A stretch of DNA of 64,000 nucleotides from Maricaulis sp048268525 (GCF_048268525.1 NZ_JBLWVH010000005.1:1-64000); one strand, 5' to 3'; positions 52,138 to 61,362 are shown, counted from the stretch's first letter. The notes: generated by a model not told the origin, from the letters alone. Numbers and translations: made by a program.

Positions 52138-52649
52138 CAATCCACCCCCACCACCGTGCTGCGCCGTTCCATCTGCACCACATCGCGCCATTGCCCGGCC
52201 ATGGGACCATGGCCCATCTTGCCAAGCCCGCGCCGGACACCGAGGCGCCCGAAGCCGCATTGCCCGTGCAAGCGAATGGAGGCGGTGTTTTCGGCAAAGA
52301 TGCCGGCGGTGAGTGTCCACAGGCCTTCGGCCTCGGAGGCCTCGATCAAGGCCTCCAGCAGCGTCCGCCCGAGCCCCTGGCCACGCGCGGCTTCCGCGAC
52401 ATAGACCGAGACCTCACCCACCCCGCCATAGACACAGCGCGAAGACACCGGGCTGAGCGCCGCCCAGCCGGTGACCACGCCATCCCCATCCACCGCGACA
52501 AGACGCGGTGCGGCAAGCTTGCCATCGTCGAAATGGACCCAGTCCGGCGCCGCGCTCTCGAAGGTCGCATGACCGGTGGCAATGCCCTCGGCATAAATGG
52601 CGAGGACGTCAGGCGCGTCGGCGGGTGTCATTGTGCGCAGGGTGGTCAT
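52137..52649 (-). CDS. GNAT-family N-acetyltransferase (phosphinothricin-acetyltransferase-like)
   Basis: This 170-aa protein has TLRTMTPADAPDVLAIYAEG at the N-terminus and the acetyl-CoA pyrophosphate loop ARGQGLGRTLLEAL (R/Q-x-x-G-x-G/A). The late segment NTASIRLHGQCGFGRLG is typical of PAT/YncA acetyltransferases. The substrate is probably an amino-acid-like or antibiotic amine; it is unknown here. It is divergent from pyrB with 142 nt between starts. Confidence 0.88.
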   Translation of the reverse strand: MTTLRTMTPADAPDVLAIYAEGIATGHATFESAAPDWVHFDDGKLAAPRLVAVDGDGVVTGWAALSPVSSRCVYGGVGEVSVYVAEAARGQGLGRTLLEALIEASEAEGLWTLTAGIFAENTASIRLHGQCGFGRLGVRRGLGKMGHGPMAGQWRDVVQMERRSTVVGVD

Positions 52650-52791
52650 GCTGGCTCCGATTGCGAGCGGGGTTTCGCCCAGCAGGCCGCAAGCCCCTCC
52701 ACAGGTCAACACCCTCCCTTGCTCCCGCTTCCAACTCCCCCTATACCGCCGCACAACGTATCTGTGTGCCCTTGGCGACCCAGGAGACGGG

Positions 52792-53754
52792 ATGAGCCGC
52801 GCGGAATTTTCCTACGACTTCCCCCACCGCCACCTTGTTTCGGTGGCCGATCTCAACCCCGTTGATATCCAGATCATTTTCGAGCGCGCCGCGCATCATC
52901 AGGCGACCAACCGGACGCCGGACAAGCGCTCTGACGTGCTGCGCGGCATGACCGTGCTCAATCTCTTCTTCGAGGCCTCGACGCGAACGCAAGGCTCATT
53001 CGAGATGGCGGGCAAGCGACTGGGCGCTGATGTGGTCAACTTTGCCGTGGCCCATTCTTCCGCCTCCAAGGGCGAGAGCCTGTCGGACACGGCGCGGACC
53101 CTCGCGGCCATGAAGCCCGACATCATGGTCGTGCGTCACTCGGCAACCGGCGCGCCGCAATTCCTCGCCGATCACACCGGCCTGGCTGTGGTCAATGCCG
53201 GCGACGGCATGCATGAACACCCGACCCAGGCCCTACTCGACAGCTTCACCCTGTCGCAACACTGGGGCTCGGTCGGTGGCCGCCGCATCCTGATTGTCGG
53301 CGACATACTGCACTCGCGCGTGGCCCGCTCGAATATCGGCCTGCTGAACATTCTCGGAGCCGAGATCCGCCTGTGTGCGCCGCCGACCCTGCTGCCCTCC
53401 GATGTCGACCAGTGGGGCTGTGATGTCTTCCATGATCTCGACGAAGCCCTGAAGGGCTGTGACGCGGTGATGGCATTGCGCCAGCAGCGCGAGCGCATGT
53501 CCGGCGGCTTTGTGCCGTCGGAGCGCGAATTCTTCCACTTGTTCGGCCTCACCCATGAGCGCCTTGAAGCGGCCTCGCCGGACGTGCTGGTCATGCACCC
53601 CGGACCAATGAATCGCGGCGTCGAAATCCATACCAAGCTGGCCGATGACCCCGAGCGCAGCGTGATCCTGCAACAGGTGGAAAGCGGTGTCGCCGTGCGC
53701 ATGGCGATCCTGGAACTGATCGGCGCCAATATCCGCAAGGAGGCCTTGGCATGA
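52792..53754 (+). CDS. pyrB: Aspartate carbamoyltransferase catalytic chain
   Basis: This 320-aa enzyme makes carbamoyl-aspartate in pyrimidine synthesis. The carbamoyl-phosphate motif EASTRTQGSFE, the HPTQALLD motif and the C-terminal HPGPMNRG are present. AGGAG precedes the ATG at 52792; the frame is open upstream to 52597 but without PyrB similarity. It overlaps the next gene by 4 nt. With the PyrC-like partner it should form the PyrB-PyrC' type complex known in Pseudomonas. Confidence 0.96.
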   Translation: MSRAEFSYDFPHRHLVSVADLNPVDIQIIFERAAHHQATNRTPDKRSDVLRGMTVLNLFFEASTRTQGSFEMAGKRLGADVVNFAVAHSSASKGESLSDTARTLAAMKPDIMVVRHSATGAPQFLADHTGLAVVNAGDGMHEHPTQALLDSFTLSQHWGSVGGRRILIVGDILHSRVARSNIGLLNILGAEIRLCAPPTLLPSDVDQWGCDVFHDLDEALKGCDAVMALRQQRERMSGGFVPSEREFFHLFGLTHERLEAASPDVLVMHPGPMNRGVEIHTKLADDPERSVILQQVESGVAVRMAILELIGANIRKEALA

Positions 53755-55028
53755 GTACGAGCCTGGCCATCACCAATGCCCGCCTCGTCGACCCGGCCTC
53801 CGGTCATGACGGCCCCGGCGGCGTGCTGATCGAGGATGGCGTGATCGCCCAGATGGGCAATGAGCTGGACCTTGATGCCGCTGACGAGGTCATCGATGCC
53901 AAGGGCCGCATCCTCGCCCCGGCCCTGATCGACCTGCGCTGCGCCAAGGAACCGGCGCTCACCCCCGATGGGGAAACAATCGACACGCTGTGTGCGGCCG
54001 CCATGAGCGGCGGCTTCGGCACCATCGTGCTGGCGCCCAATGCCCGCTCGCCACTGGACAAGGCAGACGGCTTTGCCGGCATGTCGCGGGGGCTGGACCA
54101 ACGCAGCGTCCGCATCCTCTCGGCTTGCGGCGCGACCCAGGGCCTGGCCGGCGAGCAAATGGCCGAGATCGGCCTGATGGTGCGCGGCGGGGCTGTCTAT
54201 GCCGGCCAGGGCGACCGACCGATTGCCGACACCCGCCTGATGCGCCGCCTCCTCTCCTATACCAGCCAGTTTGATATCTGGCTGGCCTGCCGTCCGGCGG
54301 ACCCGGACCTGTCCAGCGGCAGCGTAGTGATGGAAAGCGACTGGTCGGCCCGCATGGGTCTGCCGTCCGAGCCGGCCGTGTCCGAACGGATCGCCATCGA
54401 GCGCGACGCCGCGCTGGCGGAACTGTCCGGCGGCAAGTTGATGATCGACCGCCTGTCGACCGCCGCCGGTCTCGACGCCCTGCGCCATGTGCGCAGCCGC
54501 GACCTCGAAATCGCGGCGACGGTCGCGGTCGCCCATCTGACCCTCAACGAGGTCGACGCCGGCGCCCTCGACAGCGCTTTCCGCATGGACCCGCCACTGC
54601 GCGGCGAAGCGGACCGCCTGGCGCTGGTCGACGCTGTGGTAGCGGGCGAGATCGATGCGGTTGTCTCCGATCACCGTCCCACCCCGTTCGACGACAAGGC
54701 CGACCCGTTCGCCCTTGCCATGGCTGGCACGTTGAGCCTAGAGACCATGCTGGGCGCGATGCTGGGCCTGGTTCACGACGGCGAGCTGGAGCTGATCGAC
54801 GCCCTGCGCGTCATGACTTCCGGCCCGGCGGACCTGCTCGGTCTGCCGCAGGGACGGATTGCCGTCAGTGCCCCGGCCGACCTCATCCTGATCGACGGCG
54901 ACAAGCCCTGGGTCTGCCAGCCCGACGCTTTCGCCTCGGCACGCGGCAATTCGGCCTGGGCCGGCCGTCGTTTCCAGGGACGGGTCTTGCAAACCATCGT
55001 CGCCGGAGACACATTGTACAACCCATAG
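53751..55028 (+). CDS. pyrX: Dihydroorotase-like protein, probably non-catalytic (PyrC'/PyrX)
   Basis: This 425-aa amidohydrolase-fold protein has the position and length of dihydroorotase, but the metal-binding H-x-H near the N-terminus (usually DxHxHxREP) is replaced by DLRCAKEP, and the later His motifs are also altered (MIDRLSTAA, VAVAHLTL), leaving SDHRPTP. Such inactive PyrC' proteins are known to be required for assembly of the adjacent PyrB. A separate active dihydroorotase should exist elsewhere in the genome. It overlaps pyrB by 4 nt. Confidence 0.85.
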   Translation: MSTSLAITNARLVDPASGHDGPGGVLIEDGVIAQMGNELDLDAADEVIDAKGRILAPALIDLRCAKEPALTPDGETIDTLCAAAMSGGFGTIVLAPNARSPLDKADGFAGMSRGLDQRSVRILSACGATQGLAGEQMAEIGLMVRGGAVYAGQGDRPIADTRLMRRLLSYTSQFDIWLACRPADPDLSSGSVVMESDWSARMGLPSEPAVSERIAIERDAALAELSGGKLMIDRLSTAAGLDALRHVRSRDLEIAATVAVAHLTLNEVDAGALDSAFRMDPPLRGEADRLALVDAVVAGEIDAVVSDHRPTPFDDKADPFALAMAGTLSLETMLGAMLGLVHDGELELIDALRVMTSGPADLLGLPQGRIAVSAPADLILIDGDKPWVCQPDAFASARGNSAWAGRRFQGRVLQTIVAGDTLYNP

Positions 55029-55040
55029 GTGCAAATTGAC

Positions 55041-55691
55041 ATGACCAGTCTTCTGATCGCGCTCGCCGCCGCCGGTGGCTACCTCTTCGGCTCCATCCCC
55101 TTCGGACTGGTGCTGACGCGCATGGCCGGGCTGGGCGATATCCGCGCCATCGGATCGGGTAATATCGGCGCCACCAATGTGTTGCGCACCGGCCGCAAGG
55201 ACCTCGCCGCCCTCACCCTCATTCTCGATGCCGGCAAGGCCGGTATCGCCGCGGCGGTGTTCGGCTATTTCCTCGGCACCACCGCCGGACTGGTTGCCGG
55301 CGCTTTCGCCTTTGCCGGCCATTGTTTCCCGGTCTGGCTCGGTTTCAAGGGCGGCAAGGGTGTGGCGACCTTTATCGGCACCATGCTGGTGGTGTTCTGG
55401 CCCGTCGGCCTGACAGTCATCGCGACCTGGCTGATCATGGCCGCCATTTTCCGCATTTCCTCCCTCGCCGCGCTGGCCGCCGCCCTCGCCGCGCCGTTCG
55501 CCGCCCTCGGCTGGGGGCGGACCGATGTGGCGATCATGGCCGGCGTGCTGACCGTGCTGATCTATTGGCTGCACCGGGCCAATATCGGTCGTCTGCTCAA
55601 AGGCGAGGAACCGCGTATCGGTGGCGACAAGAAAGCCGATACGCCCGACAATGACAGCGACGGGGACGACCCCGACACGCCGGCGACATGA
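55041..55691 (+). CDS. plsY: Acyl-phosphate:glycerol-3-phosphate acyltransferase PlsY
   Basis: This 216-aa inner-membrane enzyme makes lysophosphatidic acid from acyl-phosphate. The conserved loops are GSIPFGLVL, GSGNIGATNVLRTG, LILDAGKAG and GFKGGKGVAT, between five to seven TM helices. A charged tail (DDPDTPAT) ends it. I prefer the ATG at 55041, preceded by AGGTG, over the GTG at 55029. It is linked to pyrB-pyrX and to dprA (4-nt overlap), an order frequent in alphaproteobacteria. Confidence 0.95.
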   Translation: MTSLLIALAAAGGYLFGSIPFGLVLTRMAGLGDIRAIGSGNIGATNVLRTGRKDLAALTLILDAGKAGIAAAVFGYFLGTTAGLVAGAFAFAGHCFPVWLGFKGGKGVATFIGTMLVVFWPVGLTVIATWLIMAAIFRISSLAALAAALAAPFAALGWGRTDVAIMAGVLTVLIYWLHRANIGRLLKGEEPRIGGDKKADTPDNDSDGDDPDTPAT

Positions 55692-56854
55692 CACAGCCGG
55701 GGCCCAGCCACACCGAACGGGTGATGTGGTTGCGCCTCGCGCGGACAAGGGGGCTGGGCGCGATCGGCTTCGCCCGGGCAATCGCCCATTACGGAAATGC
55801 CGCCGACGCCATCGACGACCTGCCCGCACGGGCCCGATCTGCCGGGCGGCGGGTGCTAGAAATACCACCGCCAGAGGCCGCCGAAGCCGAGCTGGAACAG
55901 ATCGGGCGTCTCGGCGCGCGCCTGATCACCGGACTGGATCCGGACTATCCCGCCCTGCTCGCCGCCATACCAGGTCCACCGCCGACCCTGGTCGTGCGCG
56001 GCGACCTGTCCCTGCTGGATCGCCCGGCCTGCGCCATGGTCGGCGCCCGCAACGCCTCCGCGGTCGGACTACGCTTTGCCCGCGAGCTCGCAAACGGGCT
56101 GGGCCGCGAGGATATCGTCGTGGTGTCCGGCCTTGCACGGGGCATTGACGGCGCGGCCCATGCCGGCGCCATCGACAGCGGCACTATCGCGGTGCTCGCC
56201 GGCGGGATTGATCACATCTATCCGCCCGAACATGCCGAACTGCACGCCCGTCTGGCCGAGGACGGCCTGCTTCTGTCGGAAGTGCCGCTCGGCCAGGCGC
56301 CAACCGCGCGCGATTTTCCGCGGCGCAACCGGCTCATCTCAGGGCTGGCGCTGGGTACGTTGGTGGTCGAGGCCGCCCTTCGCTCGGGCTCACTCATTAC
56401 CGCACGTTATGCCGCTGAACAGGGCCGCGAGGTGATGGCGGTCCCGGGCTCGCCGCTCGATCCGCGCGCCCGTGGGTCCAACCAGCTCCTGCGCGACGGC
56501 GCCCACCTTATCGAGTCGGTCGAGGATGTGCTGGACATCCTGTCCAAGGCCCGCTGTCCCGAACCGCCCGCGCATGGGCTGGAGGACCTGCCCCCCGAGG
56601 CACTTGGGGATCTTTTTGATGACGACGAGCCGTCCCGAGCAGCAGACGGTGACGCGCCCACCGACACCCGTTCGTTGCCCGCTCTGGACCGCCTGCGCGC
56701 CCTGCTGTCGCCGTCGCCGGTCTCGGGCGACGAACTGGCCCGCGCCGCCGACCTGCCTGTCGGCGAAGTGCAGGCCATGCTGATGGAGATGGAGATGAGC
56801 GGCGAAATCGCGACCCTGCCCGACGGGCTGGTTCAGCGTCGGCGCCAAAGCTGA
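55688..56854 (+). CDS. dprA: DNA-processing protein DprA
   Basis: This 388-aa protein has a Rossmann-fold core with GARNASAVGLRFARELA, SGLARGIDGAAHAGAI, LAGGIDHIYPPEH, FPRRNRLISGL and VPGSPLDPRARGSNQLLRDGA, and a C-terminal winged-helix domain (PVSGDELARAADLPVGEVQ). It loads RecA on incoming single-stranded DNA in transformation. In related bacteria topA often follows; here a small minus-strand gene overlaps its end by 22 nt. Confidence 0.95.
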   Translation: MTQPGPSHTERVMWLRLARTRGLGAIGFARAIAHYGNAADAIDDLPARARSAGRRVLEIPPPEAAEAELEQIGRLGARLITGLDPDYPALLAAIPGPPPTLVVRGDLSLLDRPACAMVGARNASAVGLRFARELANGLGREDIVVVSGLARGIDGAAHAGAIDSGTIAVLAGGIDHIYPPEHAELHARLAEDGLLLSEVPLGQAPTARDFPRRNRLISGLALGTLVVEAALRSGSLITARYAAEQGREVMAVPGSPLDPRARGSNQLLRDGAHLIESVEDVLDILSKARCPEPPAHGLEDLPPEALGDLFDDDEPSRAADGDAPTDTRSLPALDRLRALLSPSPVSGDELARAADLPVGEVQAMLMEMEMSGEIATLPDGLVQRRRQS

Positions 56855-57054
56855 CCGAGCCGGTGCGATTCCATTTCAATGTAATTGGCTGCCAGTTCGA
56901 TCAGACACGCACTTTGGCCATAGCCGTTTTGATAGGCATCCTCGCTCAGGCGCCGCAGCTCGCGGGACAGCCGGTCGGACTCATCGGTCAGGGGTCGGGC
57001 GCCGGGCAAGGGATGCCCGAACAGATCACGCCCGGGCCTGAGCTTGCGACGCAT
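56833..57054 (-). CDS. Small hypothetical protein overlapping dprA
   Basis: This is a 73-aa soluble helical protein (SRELRRLSEDAYQNGY, CLIELAANYIEMESHRLGQLWRRR). GGAGGG lies 5 nt before the ATG at 57054, making this start better than 57066. A consensus-like promoter lies just upstream. The 3' end overlaps the end of dprA by 22 nt in the opposite direction. The family is not recognised, but the promoter and ribosome-binding site make it likely real. Confidence 0.6.
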   Translation of the reverse strand: MRRKLRPGRDLFGHPLPGARPLTDESDRLSRELRRLSEDAYQNGYGQSACLIELAANYIEMESHRLGQLWRRR

Positions 57055-57076
57055 ATCGCCCTCCATGGTCGAAGGG

Positions 57077-57105
57077 ACTATAAATTACAAATGATGATTT
57101 TACAA
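57077..57105 (-). promoter_or_regulatory. Sigma-70-like promoter
   Basis: On the minus strand TTGTAA (57105-57100) and TATAGT (57082-57077) are 17 bp apart in an AT-rich stretch, 22 nt before the start of the 73-aa gene. Confidence 0.5.
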
Positions 57106-57115
57106 CCTTGAGTAA

Positions 57116-57577
57116 TCAATCCGGCAGATTGGCGAGCAACAGGTCGCGAGCCTCCTGGACCTGACGCGCCAGCGCGGCTGACCCTTCCCCGGTATCAGGA
57201 TGAAGCTTCTTCATCAAACGGCGGTGGGCGGCACGGATCGCCGCCGCATCGGCATCGGCATCCACCCCCAGGATCTCCCGGGCCTCGGCCAAGCTCATCG
57301 AGTTGGCCGCCGGGGGCGCAGTGCCGCCGCCGCCACCACCGGCACGTGAACGGCCGGGTCGCAGGACATCGCCCAACATGCCCAGCCCGAACAGGCCGAT
57401 CGGGCCACCCAGGATGACTCCGCCACGCAGGCTGATGATCGCGCCAGCCAACAGGGCGCCACCCCCCAGAATTATGCGGACCATCCGCGCCGCCTGGGCG
57501 GTCTGTTGCCGGGAAAACCACCAGGCGGCACCCAGCAGGGCGATCAGGGCAAGGGTTCCGAGGGCAAATGGGGTCAT
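57116..57577 (-). CDS. Membrane-anchored J-domain protein
   Basis: This 153-aa protein has an N-terminal TM helix (about residues 4-20), a second hydrophobic Gly-rich segment (about residues 34-70), a glycine linker and a C-terminal J-domain (SLAEAREILGVDADA, HRRLMKKLHPDTG with the essential HPD). The layout is like DjlC/Pam18-type co-chaperones that recruit DnaK at the membrane. It follows mipZ by 1 nt, so they are co-transcribed. Confidence 0.85.
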   Translation of the reverse strand: MTPFALGTLALIALLGAAWWFSRQQTAQAARMVRIILGGGALLAGAIISLRGGVILGGPIGLFGLGMLGDVLRPGRSRAGGGGGGTAPPAANSMSLAEAREILGVDADADAAAIRAAHRRLMKKLHPDTGEGSAALARQVQEARDLLLANLPD

Positions 57578-57578
57578 G

Positions 57579-58466
57579 TCAGAAGGGAATGGTTTCGCCC
57601 TGCAGACCGGGCAATTTGAGGATGATCAACAGGTCGCGCAATTCCTGGCGGGCAGCGACATGGCTCATGGTGAAGGTGACCGTCGAGCCGCTTTCGGTCA
57701 GGTCAAGCAGGGTCAGCCCCAGCGGGAAGAGCTCGCGGTAAATGACCCGTTCGGCAAAGCCGGGAGCCAATCGGAAACCGATCCGTTGCGACAGCATTTT
57801 GAGGCCGTCACCGACGCGTCGCTTGTTGCGCGCGTCCAGCATCGAGATCCGGTTACGCATCACGACCCAGTCGATCGACCGTTTCTCCAGCTGGGCCTTG
57901 CGTTTGCGGCATTCCCAAAGCATTTCGGAATAGACGCTCGGCTTGCCGACCTCATAGCTCTCGGGATCAATTTCGGCGAGCAGGTCAAAGTCGACGAAGC
58001 TGTCATTGACCGGCGTGATCACCGTATCGGCACTGGAGTGGGCGAGACGTGAATAGAGGGTGTCGGCGCCTGGTGCGTCGATAATGATGAACTCGCAGCT
58101 GGTCTTCAGCCGGGTCAGGGCTTCGGAAAAGCGCTCGGTCTCTTCCTCCTCGACCAGGTCCAGATCGCGCTGGGCGCTGGGCGCCAGGACGATTTCTTCC
58201 GGTCTAGGCAGGGACACGCCGTGTCGGTCACACCAGCGCTGCCGGTTCGACAGGTAACGACCGAAACTACGCTGTCGCAGGTCGAGGTCAATGGCGCCGA
58301 CCGTCTTGCCCATCCGCAGCAGGGCGACGGCCAGGTGCATGGCAACCGTGGACTTGCCGGCCCCGCCCTTTTCATTGCCGACGACAATCACATGCGCGGC
58401 CTGCACACCGTCACGAACACGACCCAAAGGTCTGGCAGGCAAACGAAAACCGGTCTGACTAGTCAT
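57579..58466 (-). CDS. mipZ: Division-site positioning ATPase MipZ
   Basis: This 295-aa ParA-family ATPase has the deviant Walker A GNEKGGAGKST, AIDLDLRQRSFGRYL and NDSFVDFDLLAEIDP, all characteristic of Caulobacter MipZ, as are DWVVMRNR and RVIYRELFPLGLTLLDL. In Caulobacter it binds ParB at the poles and inhibits FtsZ, placing the Z ring at midcell. The N-terminal 26 residues are a basic extension. It is a good lineage marker. Co-transcribed with the J-domain gene. Confidence 0.95.
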   Translation of the reverse strand: MTSQTGFRLPARPLGRVRDGVQAAHVIVVGNEKGGAGKSTVAMHLAVALLRMGKTVGAIDLDLRQRSFGRYLSNRQRWCDRHGVSLPRPEEIVLAPSAQRDLDLVEEEETERFSEALTRLKTSCEFIIIDAPGADTLYSRLAHSSADTVITPVNDSFVDFDLLAEIDPESYEVGKPSVYSEMLWECRKRKAQLEKRSIDWVVMRNRISMLDARNKRRVGDGLKMLSQRIGFRLAPGFAERVIYRELFPLGLTLLDLTESGSTVTFTMSHVAARQELRDLLIILKLPGLQGETIPF

Positions 58467-58522
58467 CTCATCCCAATCCGGACCGCGGTCGGGGCTGCCG
58501 AAACACGGCGCCCATGGCGATT

Positions 58523-59143
58523 CTAGTCGCCCGCAGTCGAGGCCATATCCGCCATGCGCTGCCCGGAGAAGTCAACCACGGCACAGTAGTCGCCTGCTGC
58601 CATCAGCTGCTGACAGACTGCGCGAGCATCGGCGGCGCTGTCGAACGGGCCGGCCTTCAAACGCAGATAAGTGCCCTGCCCGGCTATCTCTGCTTCGCTG
58701 AGGCGTGCCTCAAGGCCAGCGAGCACATCGCCATGCTCAAGGACCAGCTCGTCCCAGCCGCGCTGTGCGGTCCGGGTGCGCCGATAGGAGGCCAAGTGAA
58801 CACCATGATAGAGGCTGGGAGCGTCCGCCATGGCTTCGGGCGGCGGCGGCAGGTCTGTCGGTACGGGTCCCGGCGCCGTCGGAAGCTCGACCGCATCACC
58901 CGGCGCATTGAGCGCCATCACGGCATTGGCCAGGGCATGAAGTTCCGGAGAGACCGCATCGACCGCATCCGGGTCGAACCGCGCCAGATGGGCCAGTTCA
59001 CGCGACATGGCGTCGGCCAGCTGGGCATTGCGGGTCGGCGCCACGGCGGCCGCGGAAGCCGCGTCCACGGCCGGTGTGGGTGTGGTCGTGGTGGCGCAAC
59101 CGGCCACGGCCAGGGCGGTCAGAAAAACTGTCAGTCGTTTCAT
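58523..59143 (-). CDS. SPOR-domain lipoprotein
   Basis: This 206-aa protein has a signal peptide with lipobox VAGC (Cys at residue 16), an Ala/Thr/Pro-rich linker, a helical middle part and a C-terminal SPOR domain (HGVHLASYR, then TYLRLKAGPFDSAADARAVC). SPOR domains bind denuded peptidoglycan at division sites, so an envelope role at the septum is likely. The ATG at 59143 begins the signal peptide. It is divergent from panC. Confidence 0.8.
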   Translation of the reverse strand: MKRLTVFLTALAVAGCATTTTPTPAVDAASAAAVAPTRNAQLADAMSRELAHLARFDPDAVDAVSPELHALANAVMALNAPGDAVELPTAPGPVPTDLPPPPEAMADAPSLYHGVHLASYRRTRTAQRGWDELVLEHGDVLAGLEARLSEAEIAGQGTYLRLKAGPFDSAADARAVCQQLMAAGDYCAVVDFSGQRMADMASTAGD

Positions 59144-59228
59144 GTCATTGTCTGTAGACGGCATCGCATCATTTGCCTGTATCATCGCTTATGATTATCC
59201 CCAAGCGACCCGTTTTGTGGCCCCCCTC

Positions 59229-60095
59229 ATGATCACACAGCAAATACCGCATGCCACCACGATCTCCGCCCTGCGCACGCGGGTGCGGAGCTGGCGTGAC
59301 GACCGGCTGACAGTCGGCTTCGTGCCGACCATGGGGGCGCTGCATGACGGGCACATCTCGCTGGTCCGCCTGGCCAAGGCCCAATGTGACCGGGTGGTCG
59401 CCAGCGTGTTCGTCAATCCGAAGCAGTTCGCGCCGGGTGAGGATCTGGACGCTTATCCGCGCACCCTGATCGATGATGCCGAAAAACTGACCGACGCCAA
59501 GTGCGACCTGATCTACCTGCCGACGCCCGAGGCGATGTATCCGGACGGCTACAGCGCCGGCGTGACCCTGAAGGGCCCGGCCCTCGGTCTGGAATCGGCG
59601 ATCCGTCCACACTTCTTTGATGGCGTGGCGACAGTGGTCACCAAGCTGTTCAACCAGGTCCGGCCCGACATGGCCTTCTTCGGCGAGAAGGACTATCAGC
59701 AATTGCTGGTGATCCGGCAATTGGTGAAGGATCTCGACTTCCCGATCGAAGTTCTGGCCGGTGAAACCGGGCGGGACAGGGATGGTCTCGCCCTGTCCTC
59801 GCGCAACGCCTATCTGGACAGCGATCAGCGCCAGCGCGCCGGACAACTCAATCTCATCCTCAAAGCATTCGCCGAGGCGTTGAGCCGCGGCGCGGACAAG
59901 GCAGAGGCGACAGACACGGCTGCTGCCGCCGCTCGTGACGCGTTCGATGCCGTCGACTATGTCGAGGCCCGCTGCGCGTCGACGCTGGCGGAACTGGGCA
60001 ACGGCCCCATCGACCGTCCCGCCCGGGTGCTGGCCGCAGTCAGGCTGGGTTCAACTCGCCTGATCGATAACATGGCCGCAAAACCACCTGCCTGA
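59229..60095 (+). CDS. panC: Pantoate-beta-alanine ligase
   Basis: This 288-aa enzyme makes pantothenate from pantoate, beta-alanine and ATP. The nucleotidyl-transferase motif PTMGALHDGHISLV (H-x-G-H), VASVFVNPKQFAPGEDL, FFGEKDYQQL and LALSSRNAYLD are all present. The ATG at 59229 fits the family N-terminus; the ribosome-binding site is weak, and the frame is open far upstream. Confidence 0.96.
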   Translation: MITQQIPHATTISALRTRVRSWRDDRLTVGFVPTMGALHDGHISLVRLAKAQCDRVVASVFVNPKQFAPGEDLDAYPRTLIDDAEKLTDAKCDLIYLPTPEAMYPDGYSAGVTLKGPALGLESAIRPHFFDGVATVVTKLFNQVRPDMAFFGEKDYQQLLVIRQLVKDLDFPIEVLAGETGRDRDGLALSSRNAYLDSDQRQRAGQLNLILKAFAEALSRGADKAEATDTAAAAARDAFDAVDYVEARCASTLAELGNGPIDRPARVLAAVRLGSTRLIDNMAAKPPA

Positions 60096-60148
60096 CGCCG
60101 GATTTCCGGTTAAGCTCGCCATCACGGCCCACCGGGAGAGCCCCTTTC

Positions 60149-60919
60149 ATGATTGTCCGCACCCTGACCCTGCTCGCCTTGTGGACCGGCCTGCCACTGG
60201 CCGCCTGCGCCCAGGCGCCCGAGATCATCCGTCCGGAGGTCGTCGCGGAATACCCCCATGATCCGCAGGCTTTCACACAAGGCCTGTTTATCCATGACGG
60301 TGAGCTTTTCGAAAGCACCGGCCGGGTCGGCCAGTCGAGCCTGCGGCGGGTCGCTCTGGAAACCGGTCATGTCGAGCAAAGGGTCGCCATCGCGCCGCCC
60401 GTCTTCGGCGAAGGTTCAGCCCGGATCGGCGACGAAATCTTCATGCTCAGCTGGGTGTCCGAACGCGGTTTCGTGTTCGATGCCGAGACCTTCGAGCAGG
60501 TCGACAGTTTCAGCTATCCGGGTGAAGGCTGGGGGCTGACTTTCGACGGATCGCACCTGATCCTGTCCGACGGCACGCCAGAGCTCCGCTTTCTTGATCC
60601 CGAGACCATGACACTTGATCACAGCATCAATGTGACACTGAACGGGCGCCCGGTACGCCGGCTCAACGAGCTGGAATGGATCGACGGCATGGTCTGGGCT
60701 AACATCTGGGAGACCCGCTCCATTGTCCGGATCGACCCGGACACCGGCGTGGTCGACGCGATGATCGATTTGACCGCGATCATTCCGGAAGAGGTCCAGG
60801 GCCGCCGCGACGCAGTAGCGAACGGCATTGCCTGGAATGCGCAGACGGGCCAGATTTACGTGACCGGCAAACTCTGGCCGACCCTGTATGAGATACGCCT
60901 GCCGGGCCCAGATCACTAA
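60149..60919 (+). CDS. Glutaminyl-peptide cyclotransferase (glutamine cyclotransferase)
   Basis: This 256-aa exported five-bladed propeller enzyme of the plant/bacterial QC type forms N-terminal pyroglutamate. The N-terminus has a signal with lipobox-like LAAC (residue 20). Family motifs are YPHDPQAFTQGL, ESTGRVGQSSLRRV, LNELEWIDGMVWANIW, IVRIDPDTG and NGIAWN with VTGKLWPTLYEI. It is followed after 17 nt by a membrane-protein gene. Confidence 0.9.
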   Translation: MIVRTLTLLALWTGLPLAACAQAPEIIRPEVVAEYPHDPQAFTQGLFIHDGELFESTGRVGQSSLRRVALETGHVEQRVAIAPPVFGEGSARIGDEIFMLSWVSERGFVFDAETFEQVDSFSYPGEGWGLTFDGSHLILSDGTPELRFLDPETMTLDHSINVTLNGRPVRRLNELEWIDGMVWANIWETRSIVRIDPDTGVVDAMIDLTAIIPEEVQGRRDAVANGIAWNAQTGQIYVTGKLWPTLYEIRLPGPDH

Positions 60920-60936
60920 TTCCGTCGAGGCGGCCA

Positions 60937-61362
60937 ATGCGCATCAGCAAGAAAACCCGCTTCGATCGACCGATTTTTCTCGCCACCCATGCCCTGCTGG
61001 CGCTGTTCACCCTGTACGCGACAACCTGGCTGACAAGCGTCACCCTGACCCTGAGCGGACACTGGCAAGGACAGCTTTTCGGGATCGACATCGCGGGCGC
61101 GCTTACACACATGACGCTGCTCGATCATGGCCTTTTCTATTTGCTATGCGGGTTGGCCTTCGCCACCCAGACCCTGCTGATCCTGCGCCGCAAGGCTGCC
61201 GTCTACGCGATGGCGGGTTGCGTCGCGGTGCATCTCGCATTCTGGGTCCAGATGAGTCTCAATCCAATCTGGGCCAGCCCGATCGGGCTGGCCGTGATTG
61301 CAGTTGAAACACTGATCCTGCTCCTGCTGTTGCGTTTACAGCAAGTCGAAATGCTGCGCTGA
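60937..61362 (+). CDS. Hypothetical four-TM membrane protein
   Basis: This 141-aa protein has four hydrophobic helices (about residues 15-38, 62-82, 88-105 and 112-134) with short loops. GAGG precedes the ATG. It is a possible distant relative of the 149-aa protein at 62043: both share the pattern A...HL..W...P.G......E...LL.R in the last two helices. The function is unknown. Confidence 0.6.
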   Translation: MRISKKTRFDRPIFLATHALLALFTLYATTWLTSVTLTLSGHWQGQLFGIDIAGALTHMTLLDHGLFYLLCGLAFATQTLLILRRKAAVYAMAGCVAVHLAFWVQMSLNPIWASPIGLAVIAVETLILLLLLRLQQVEMLR

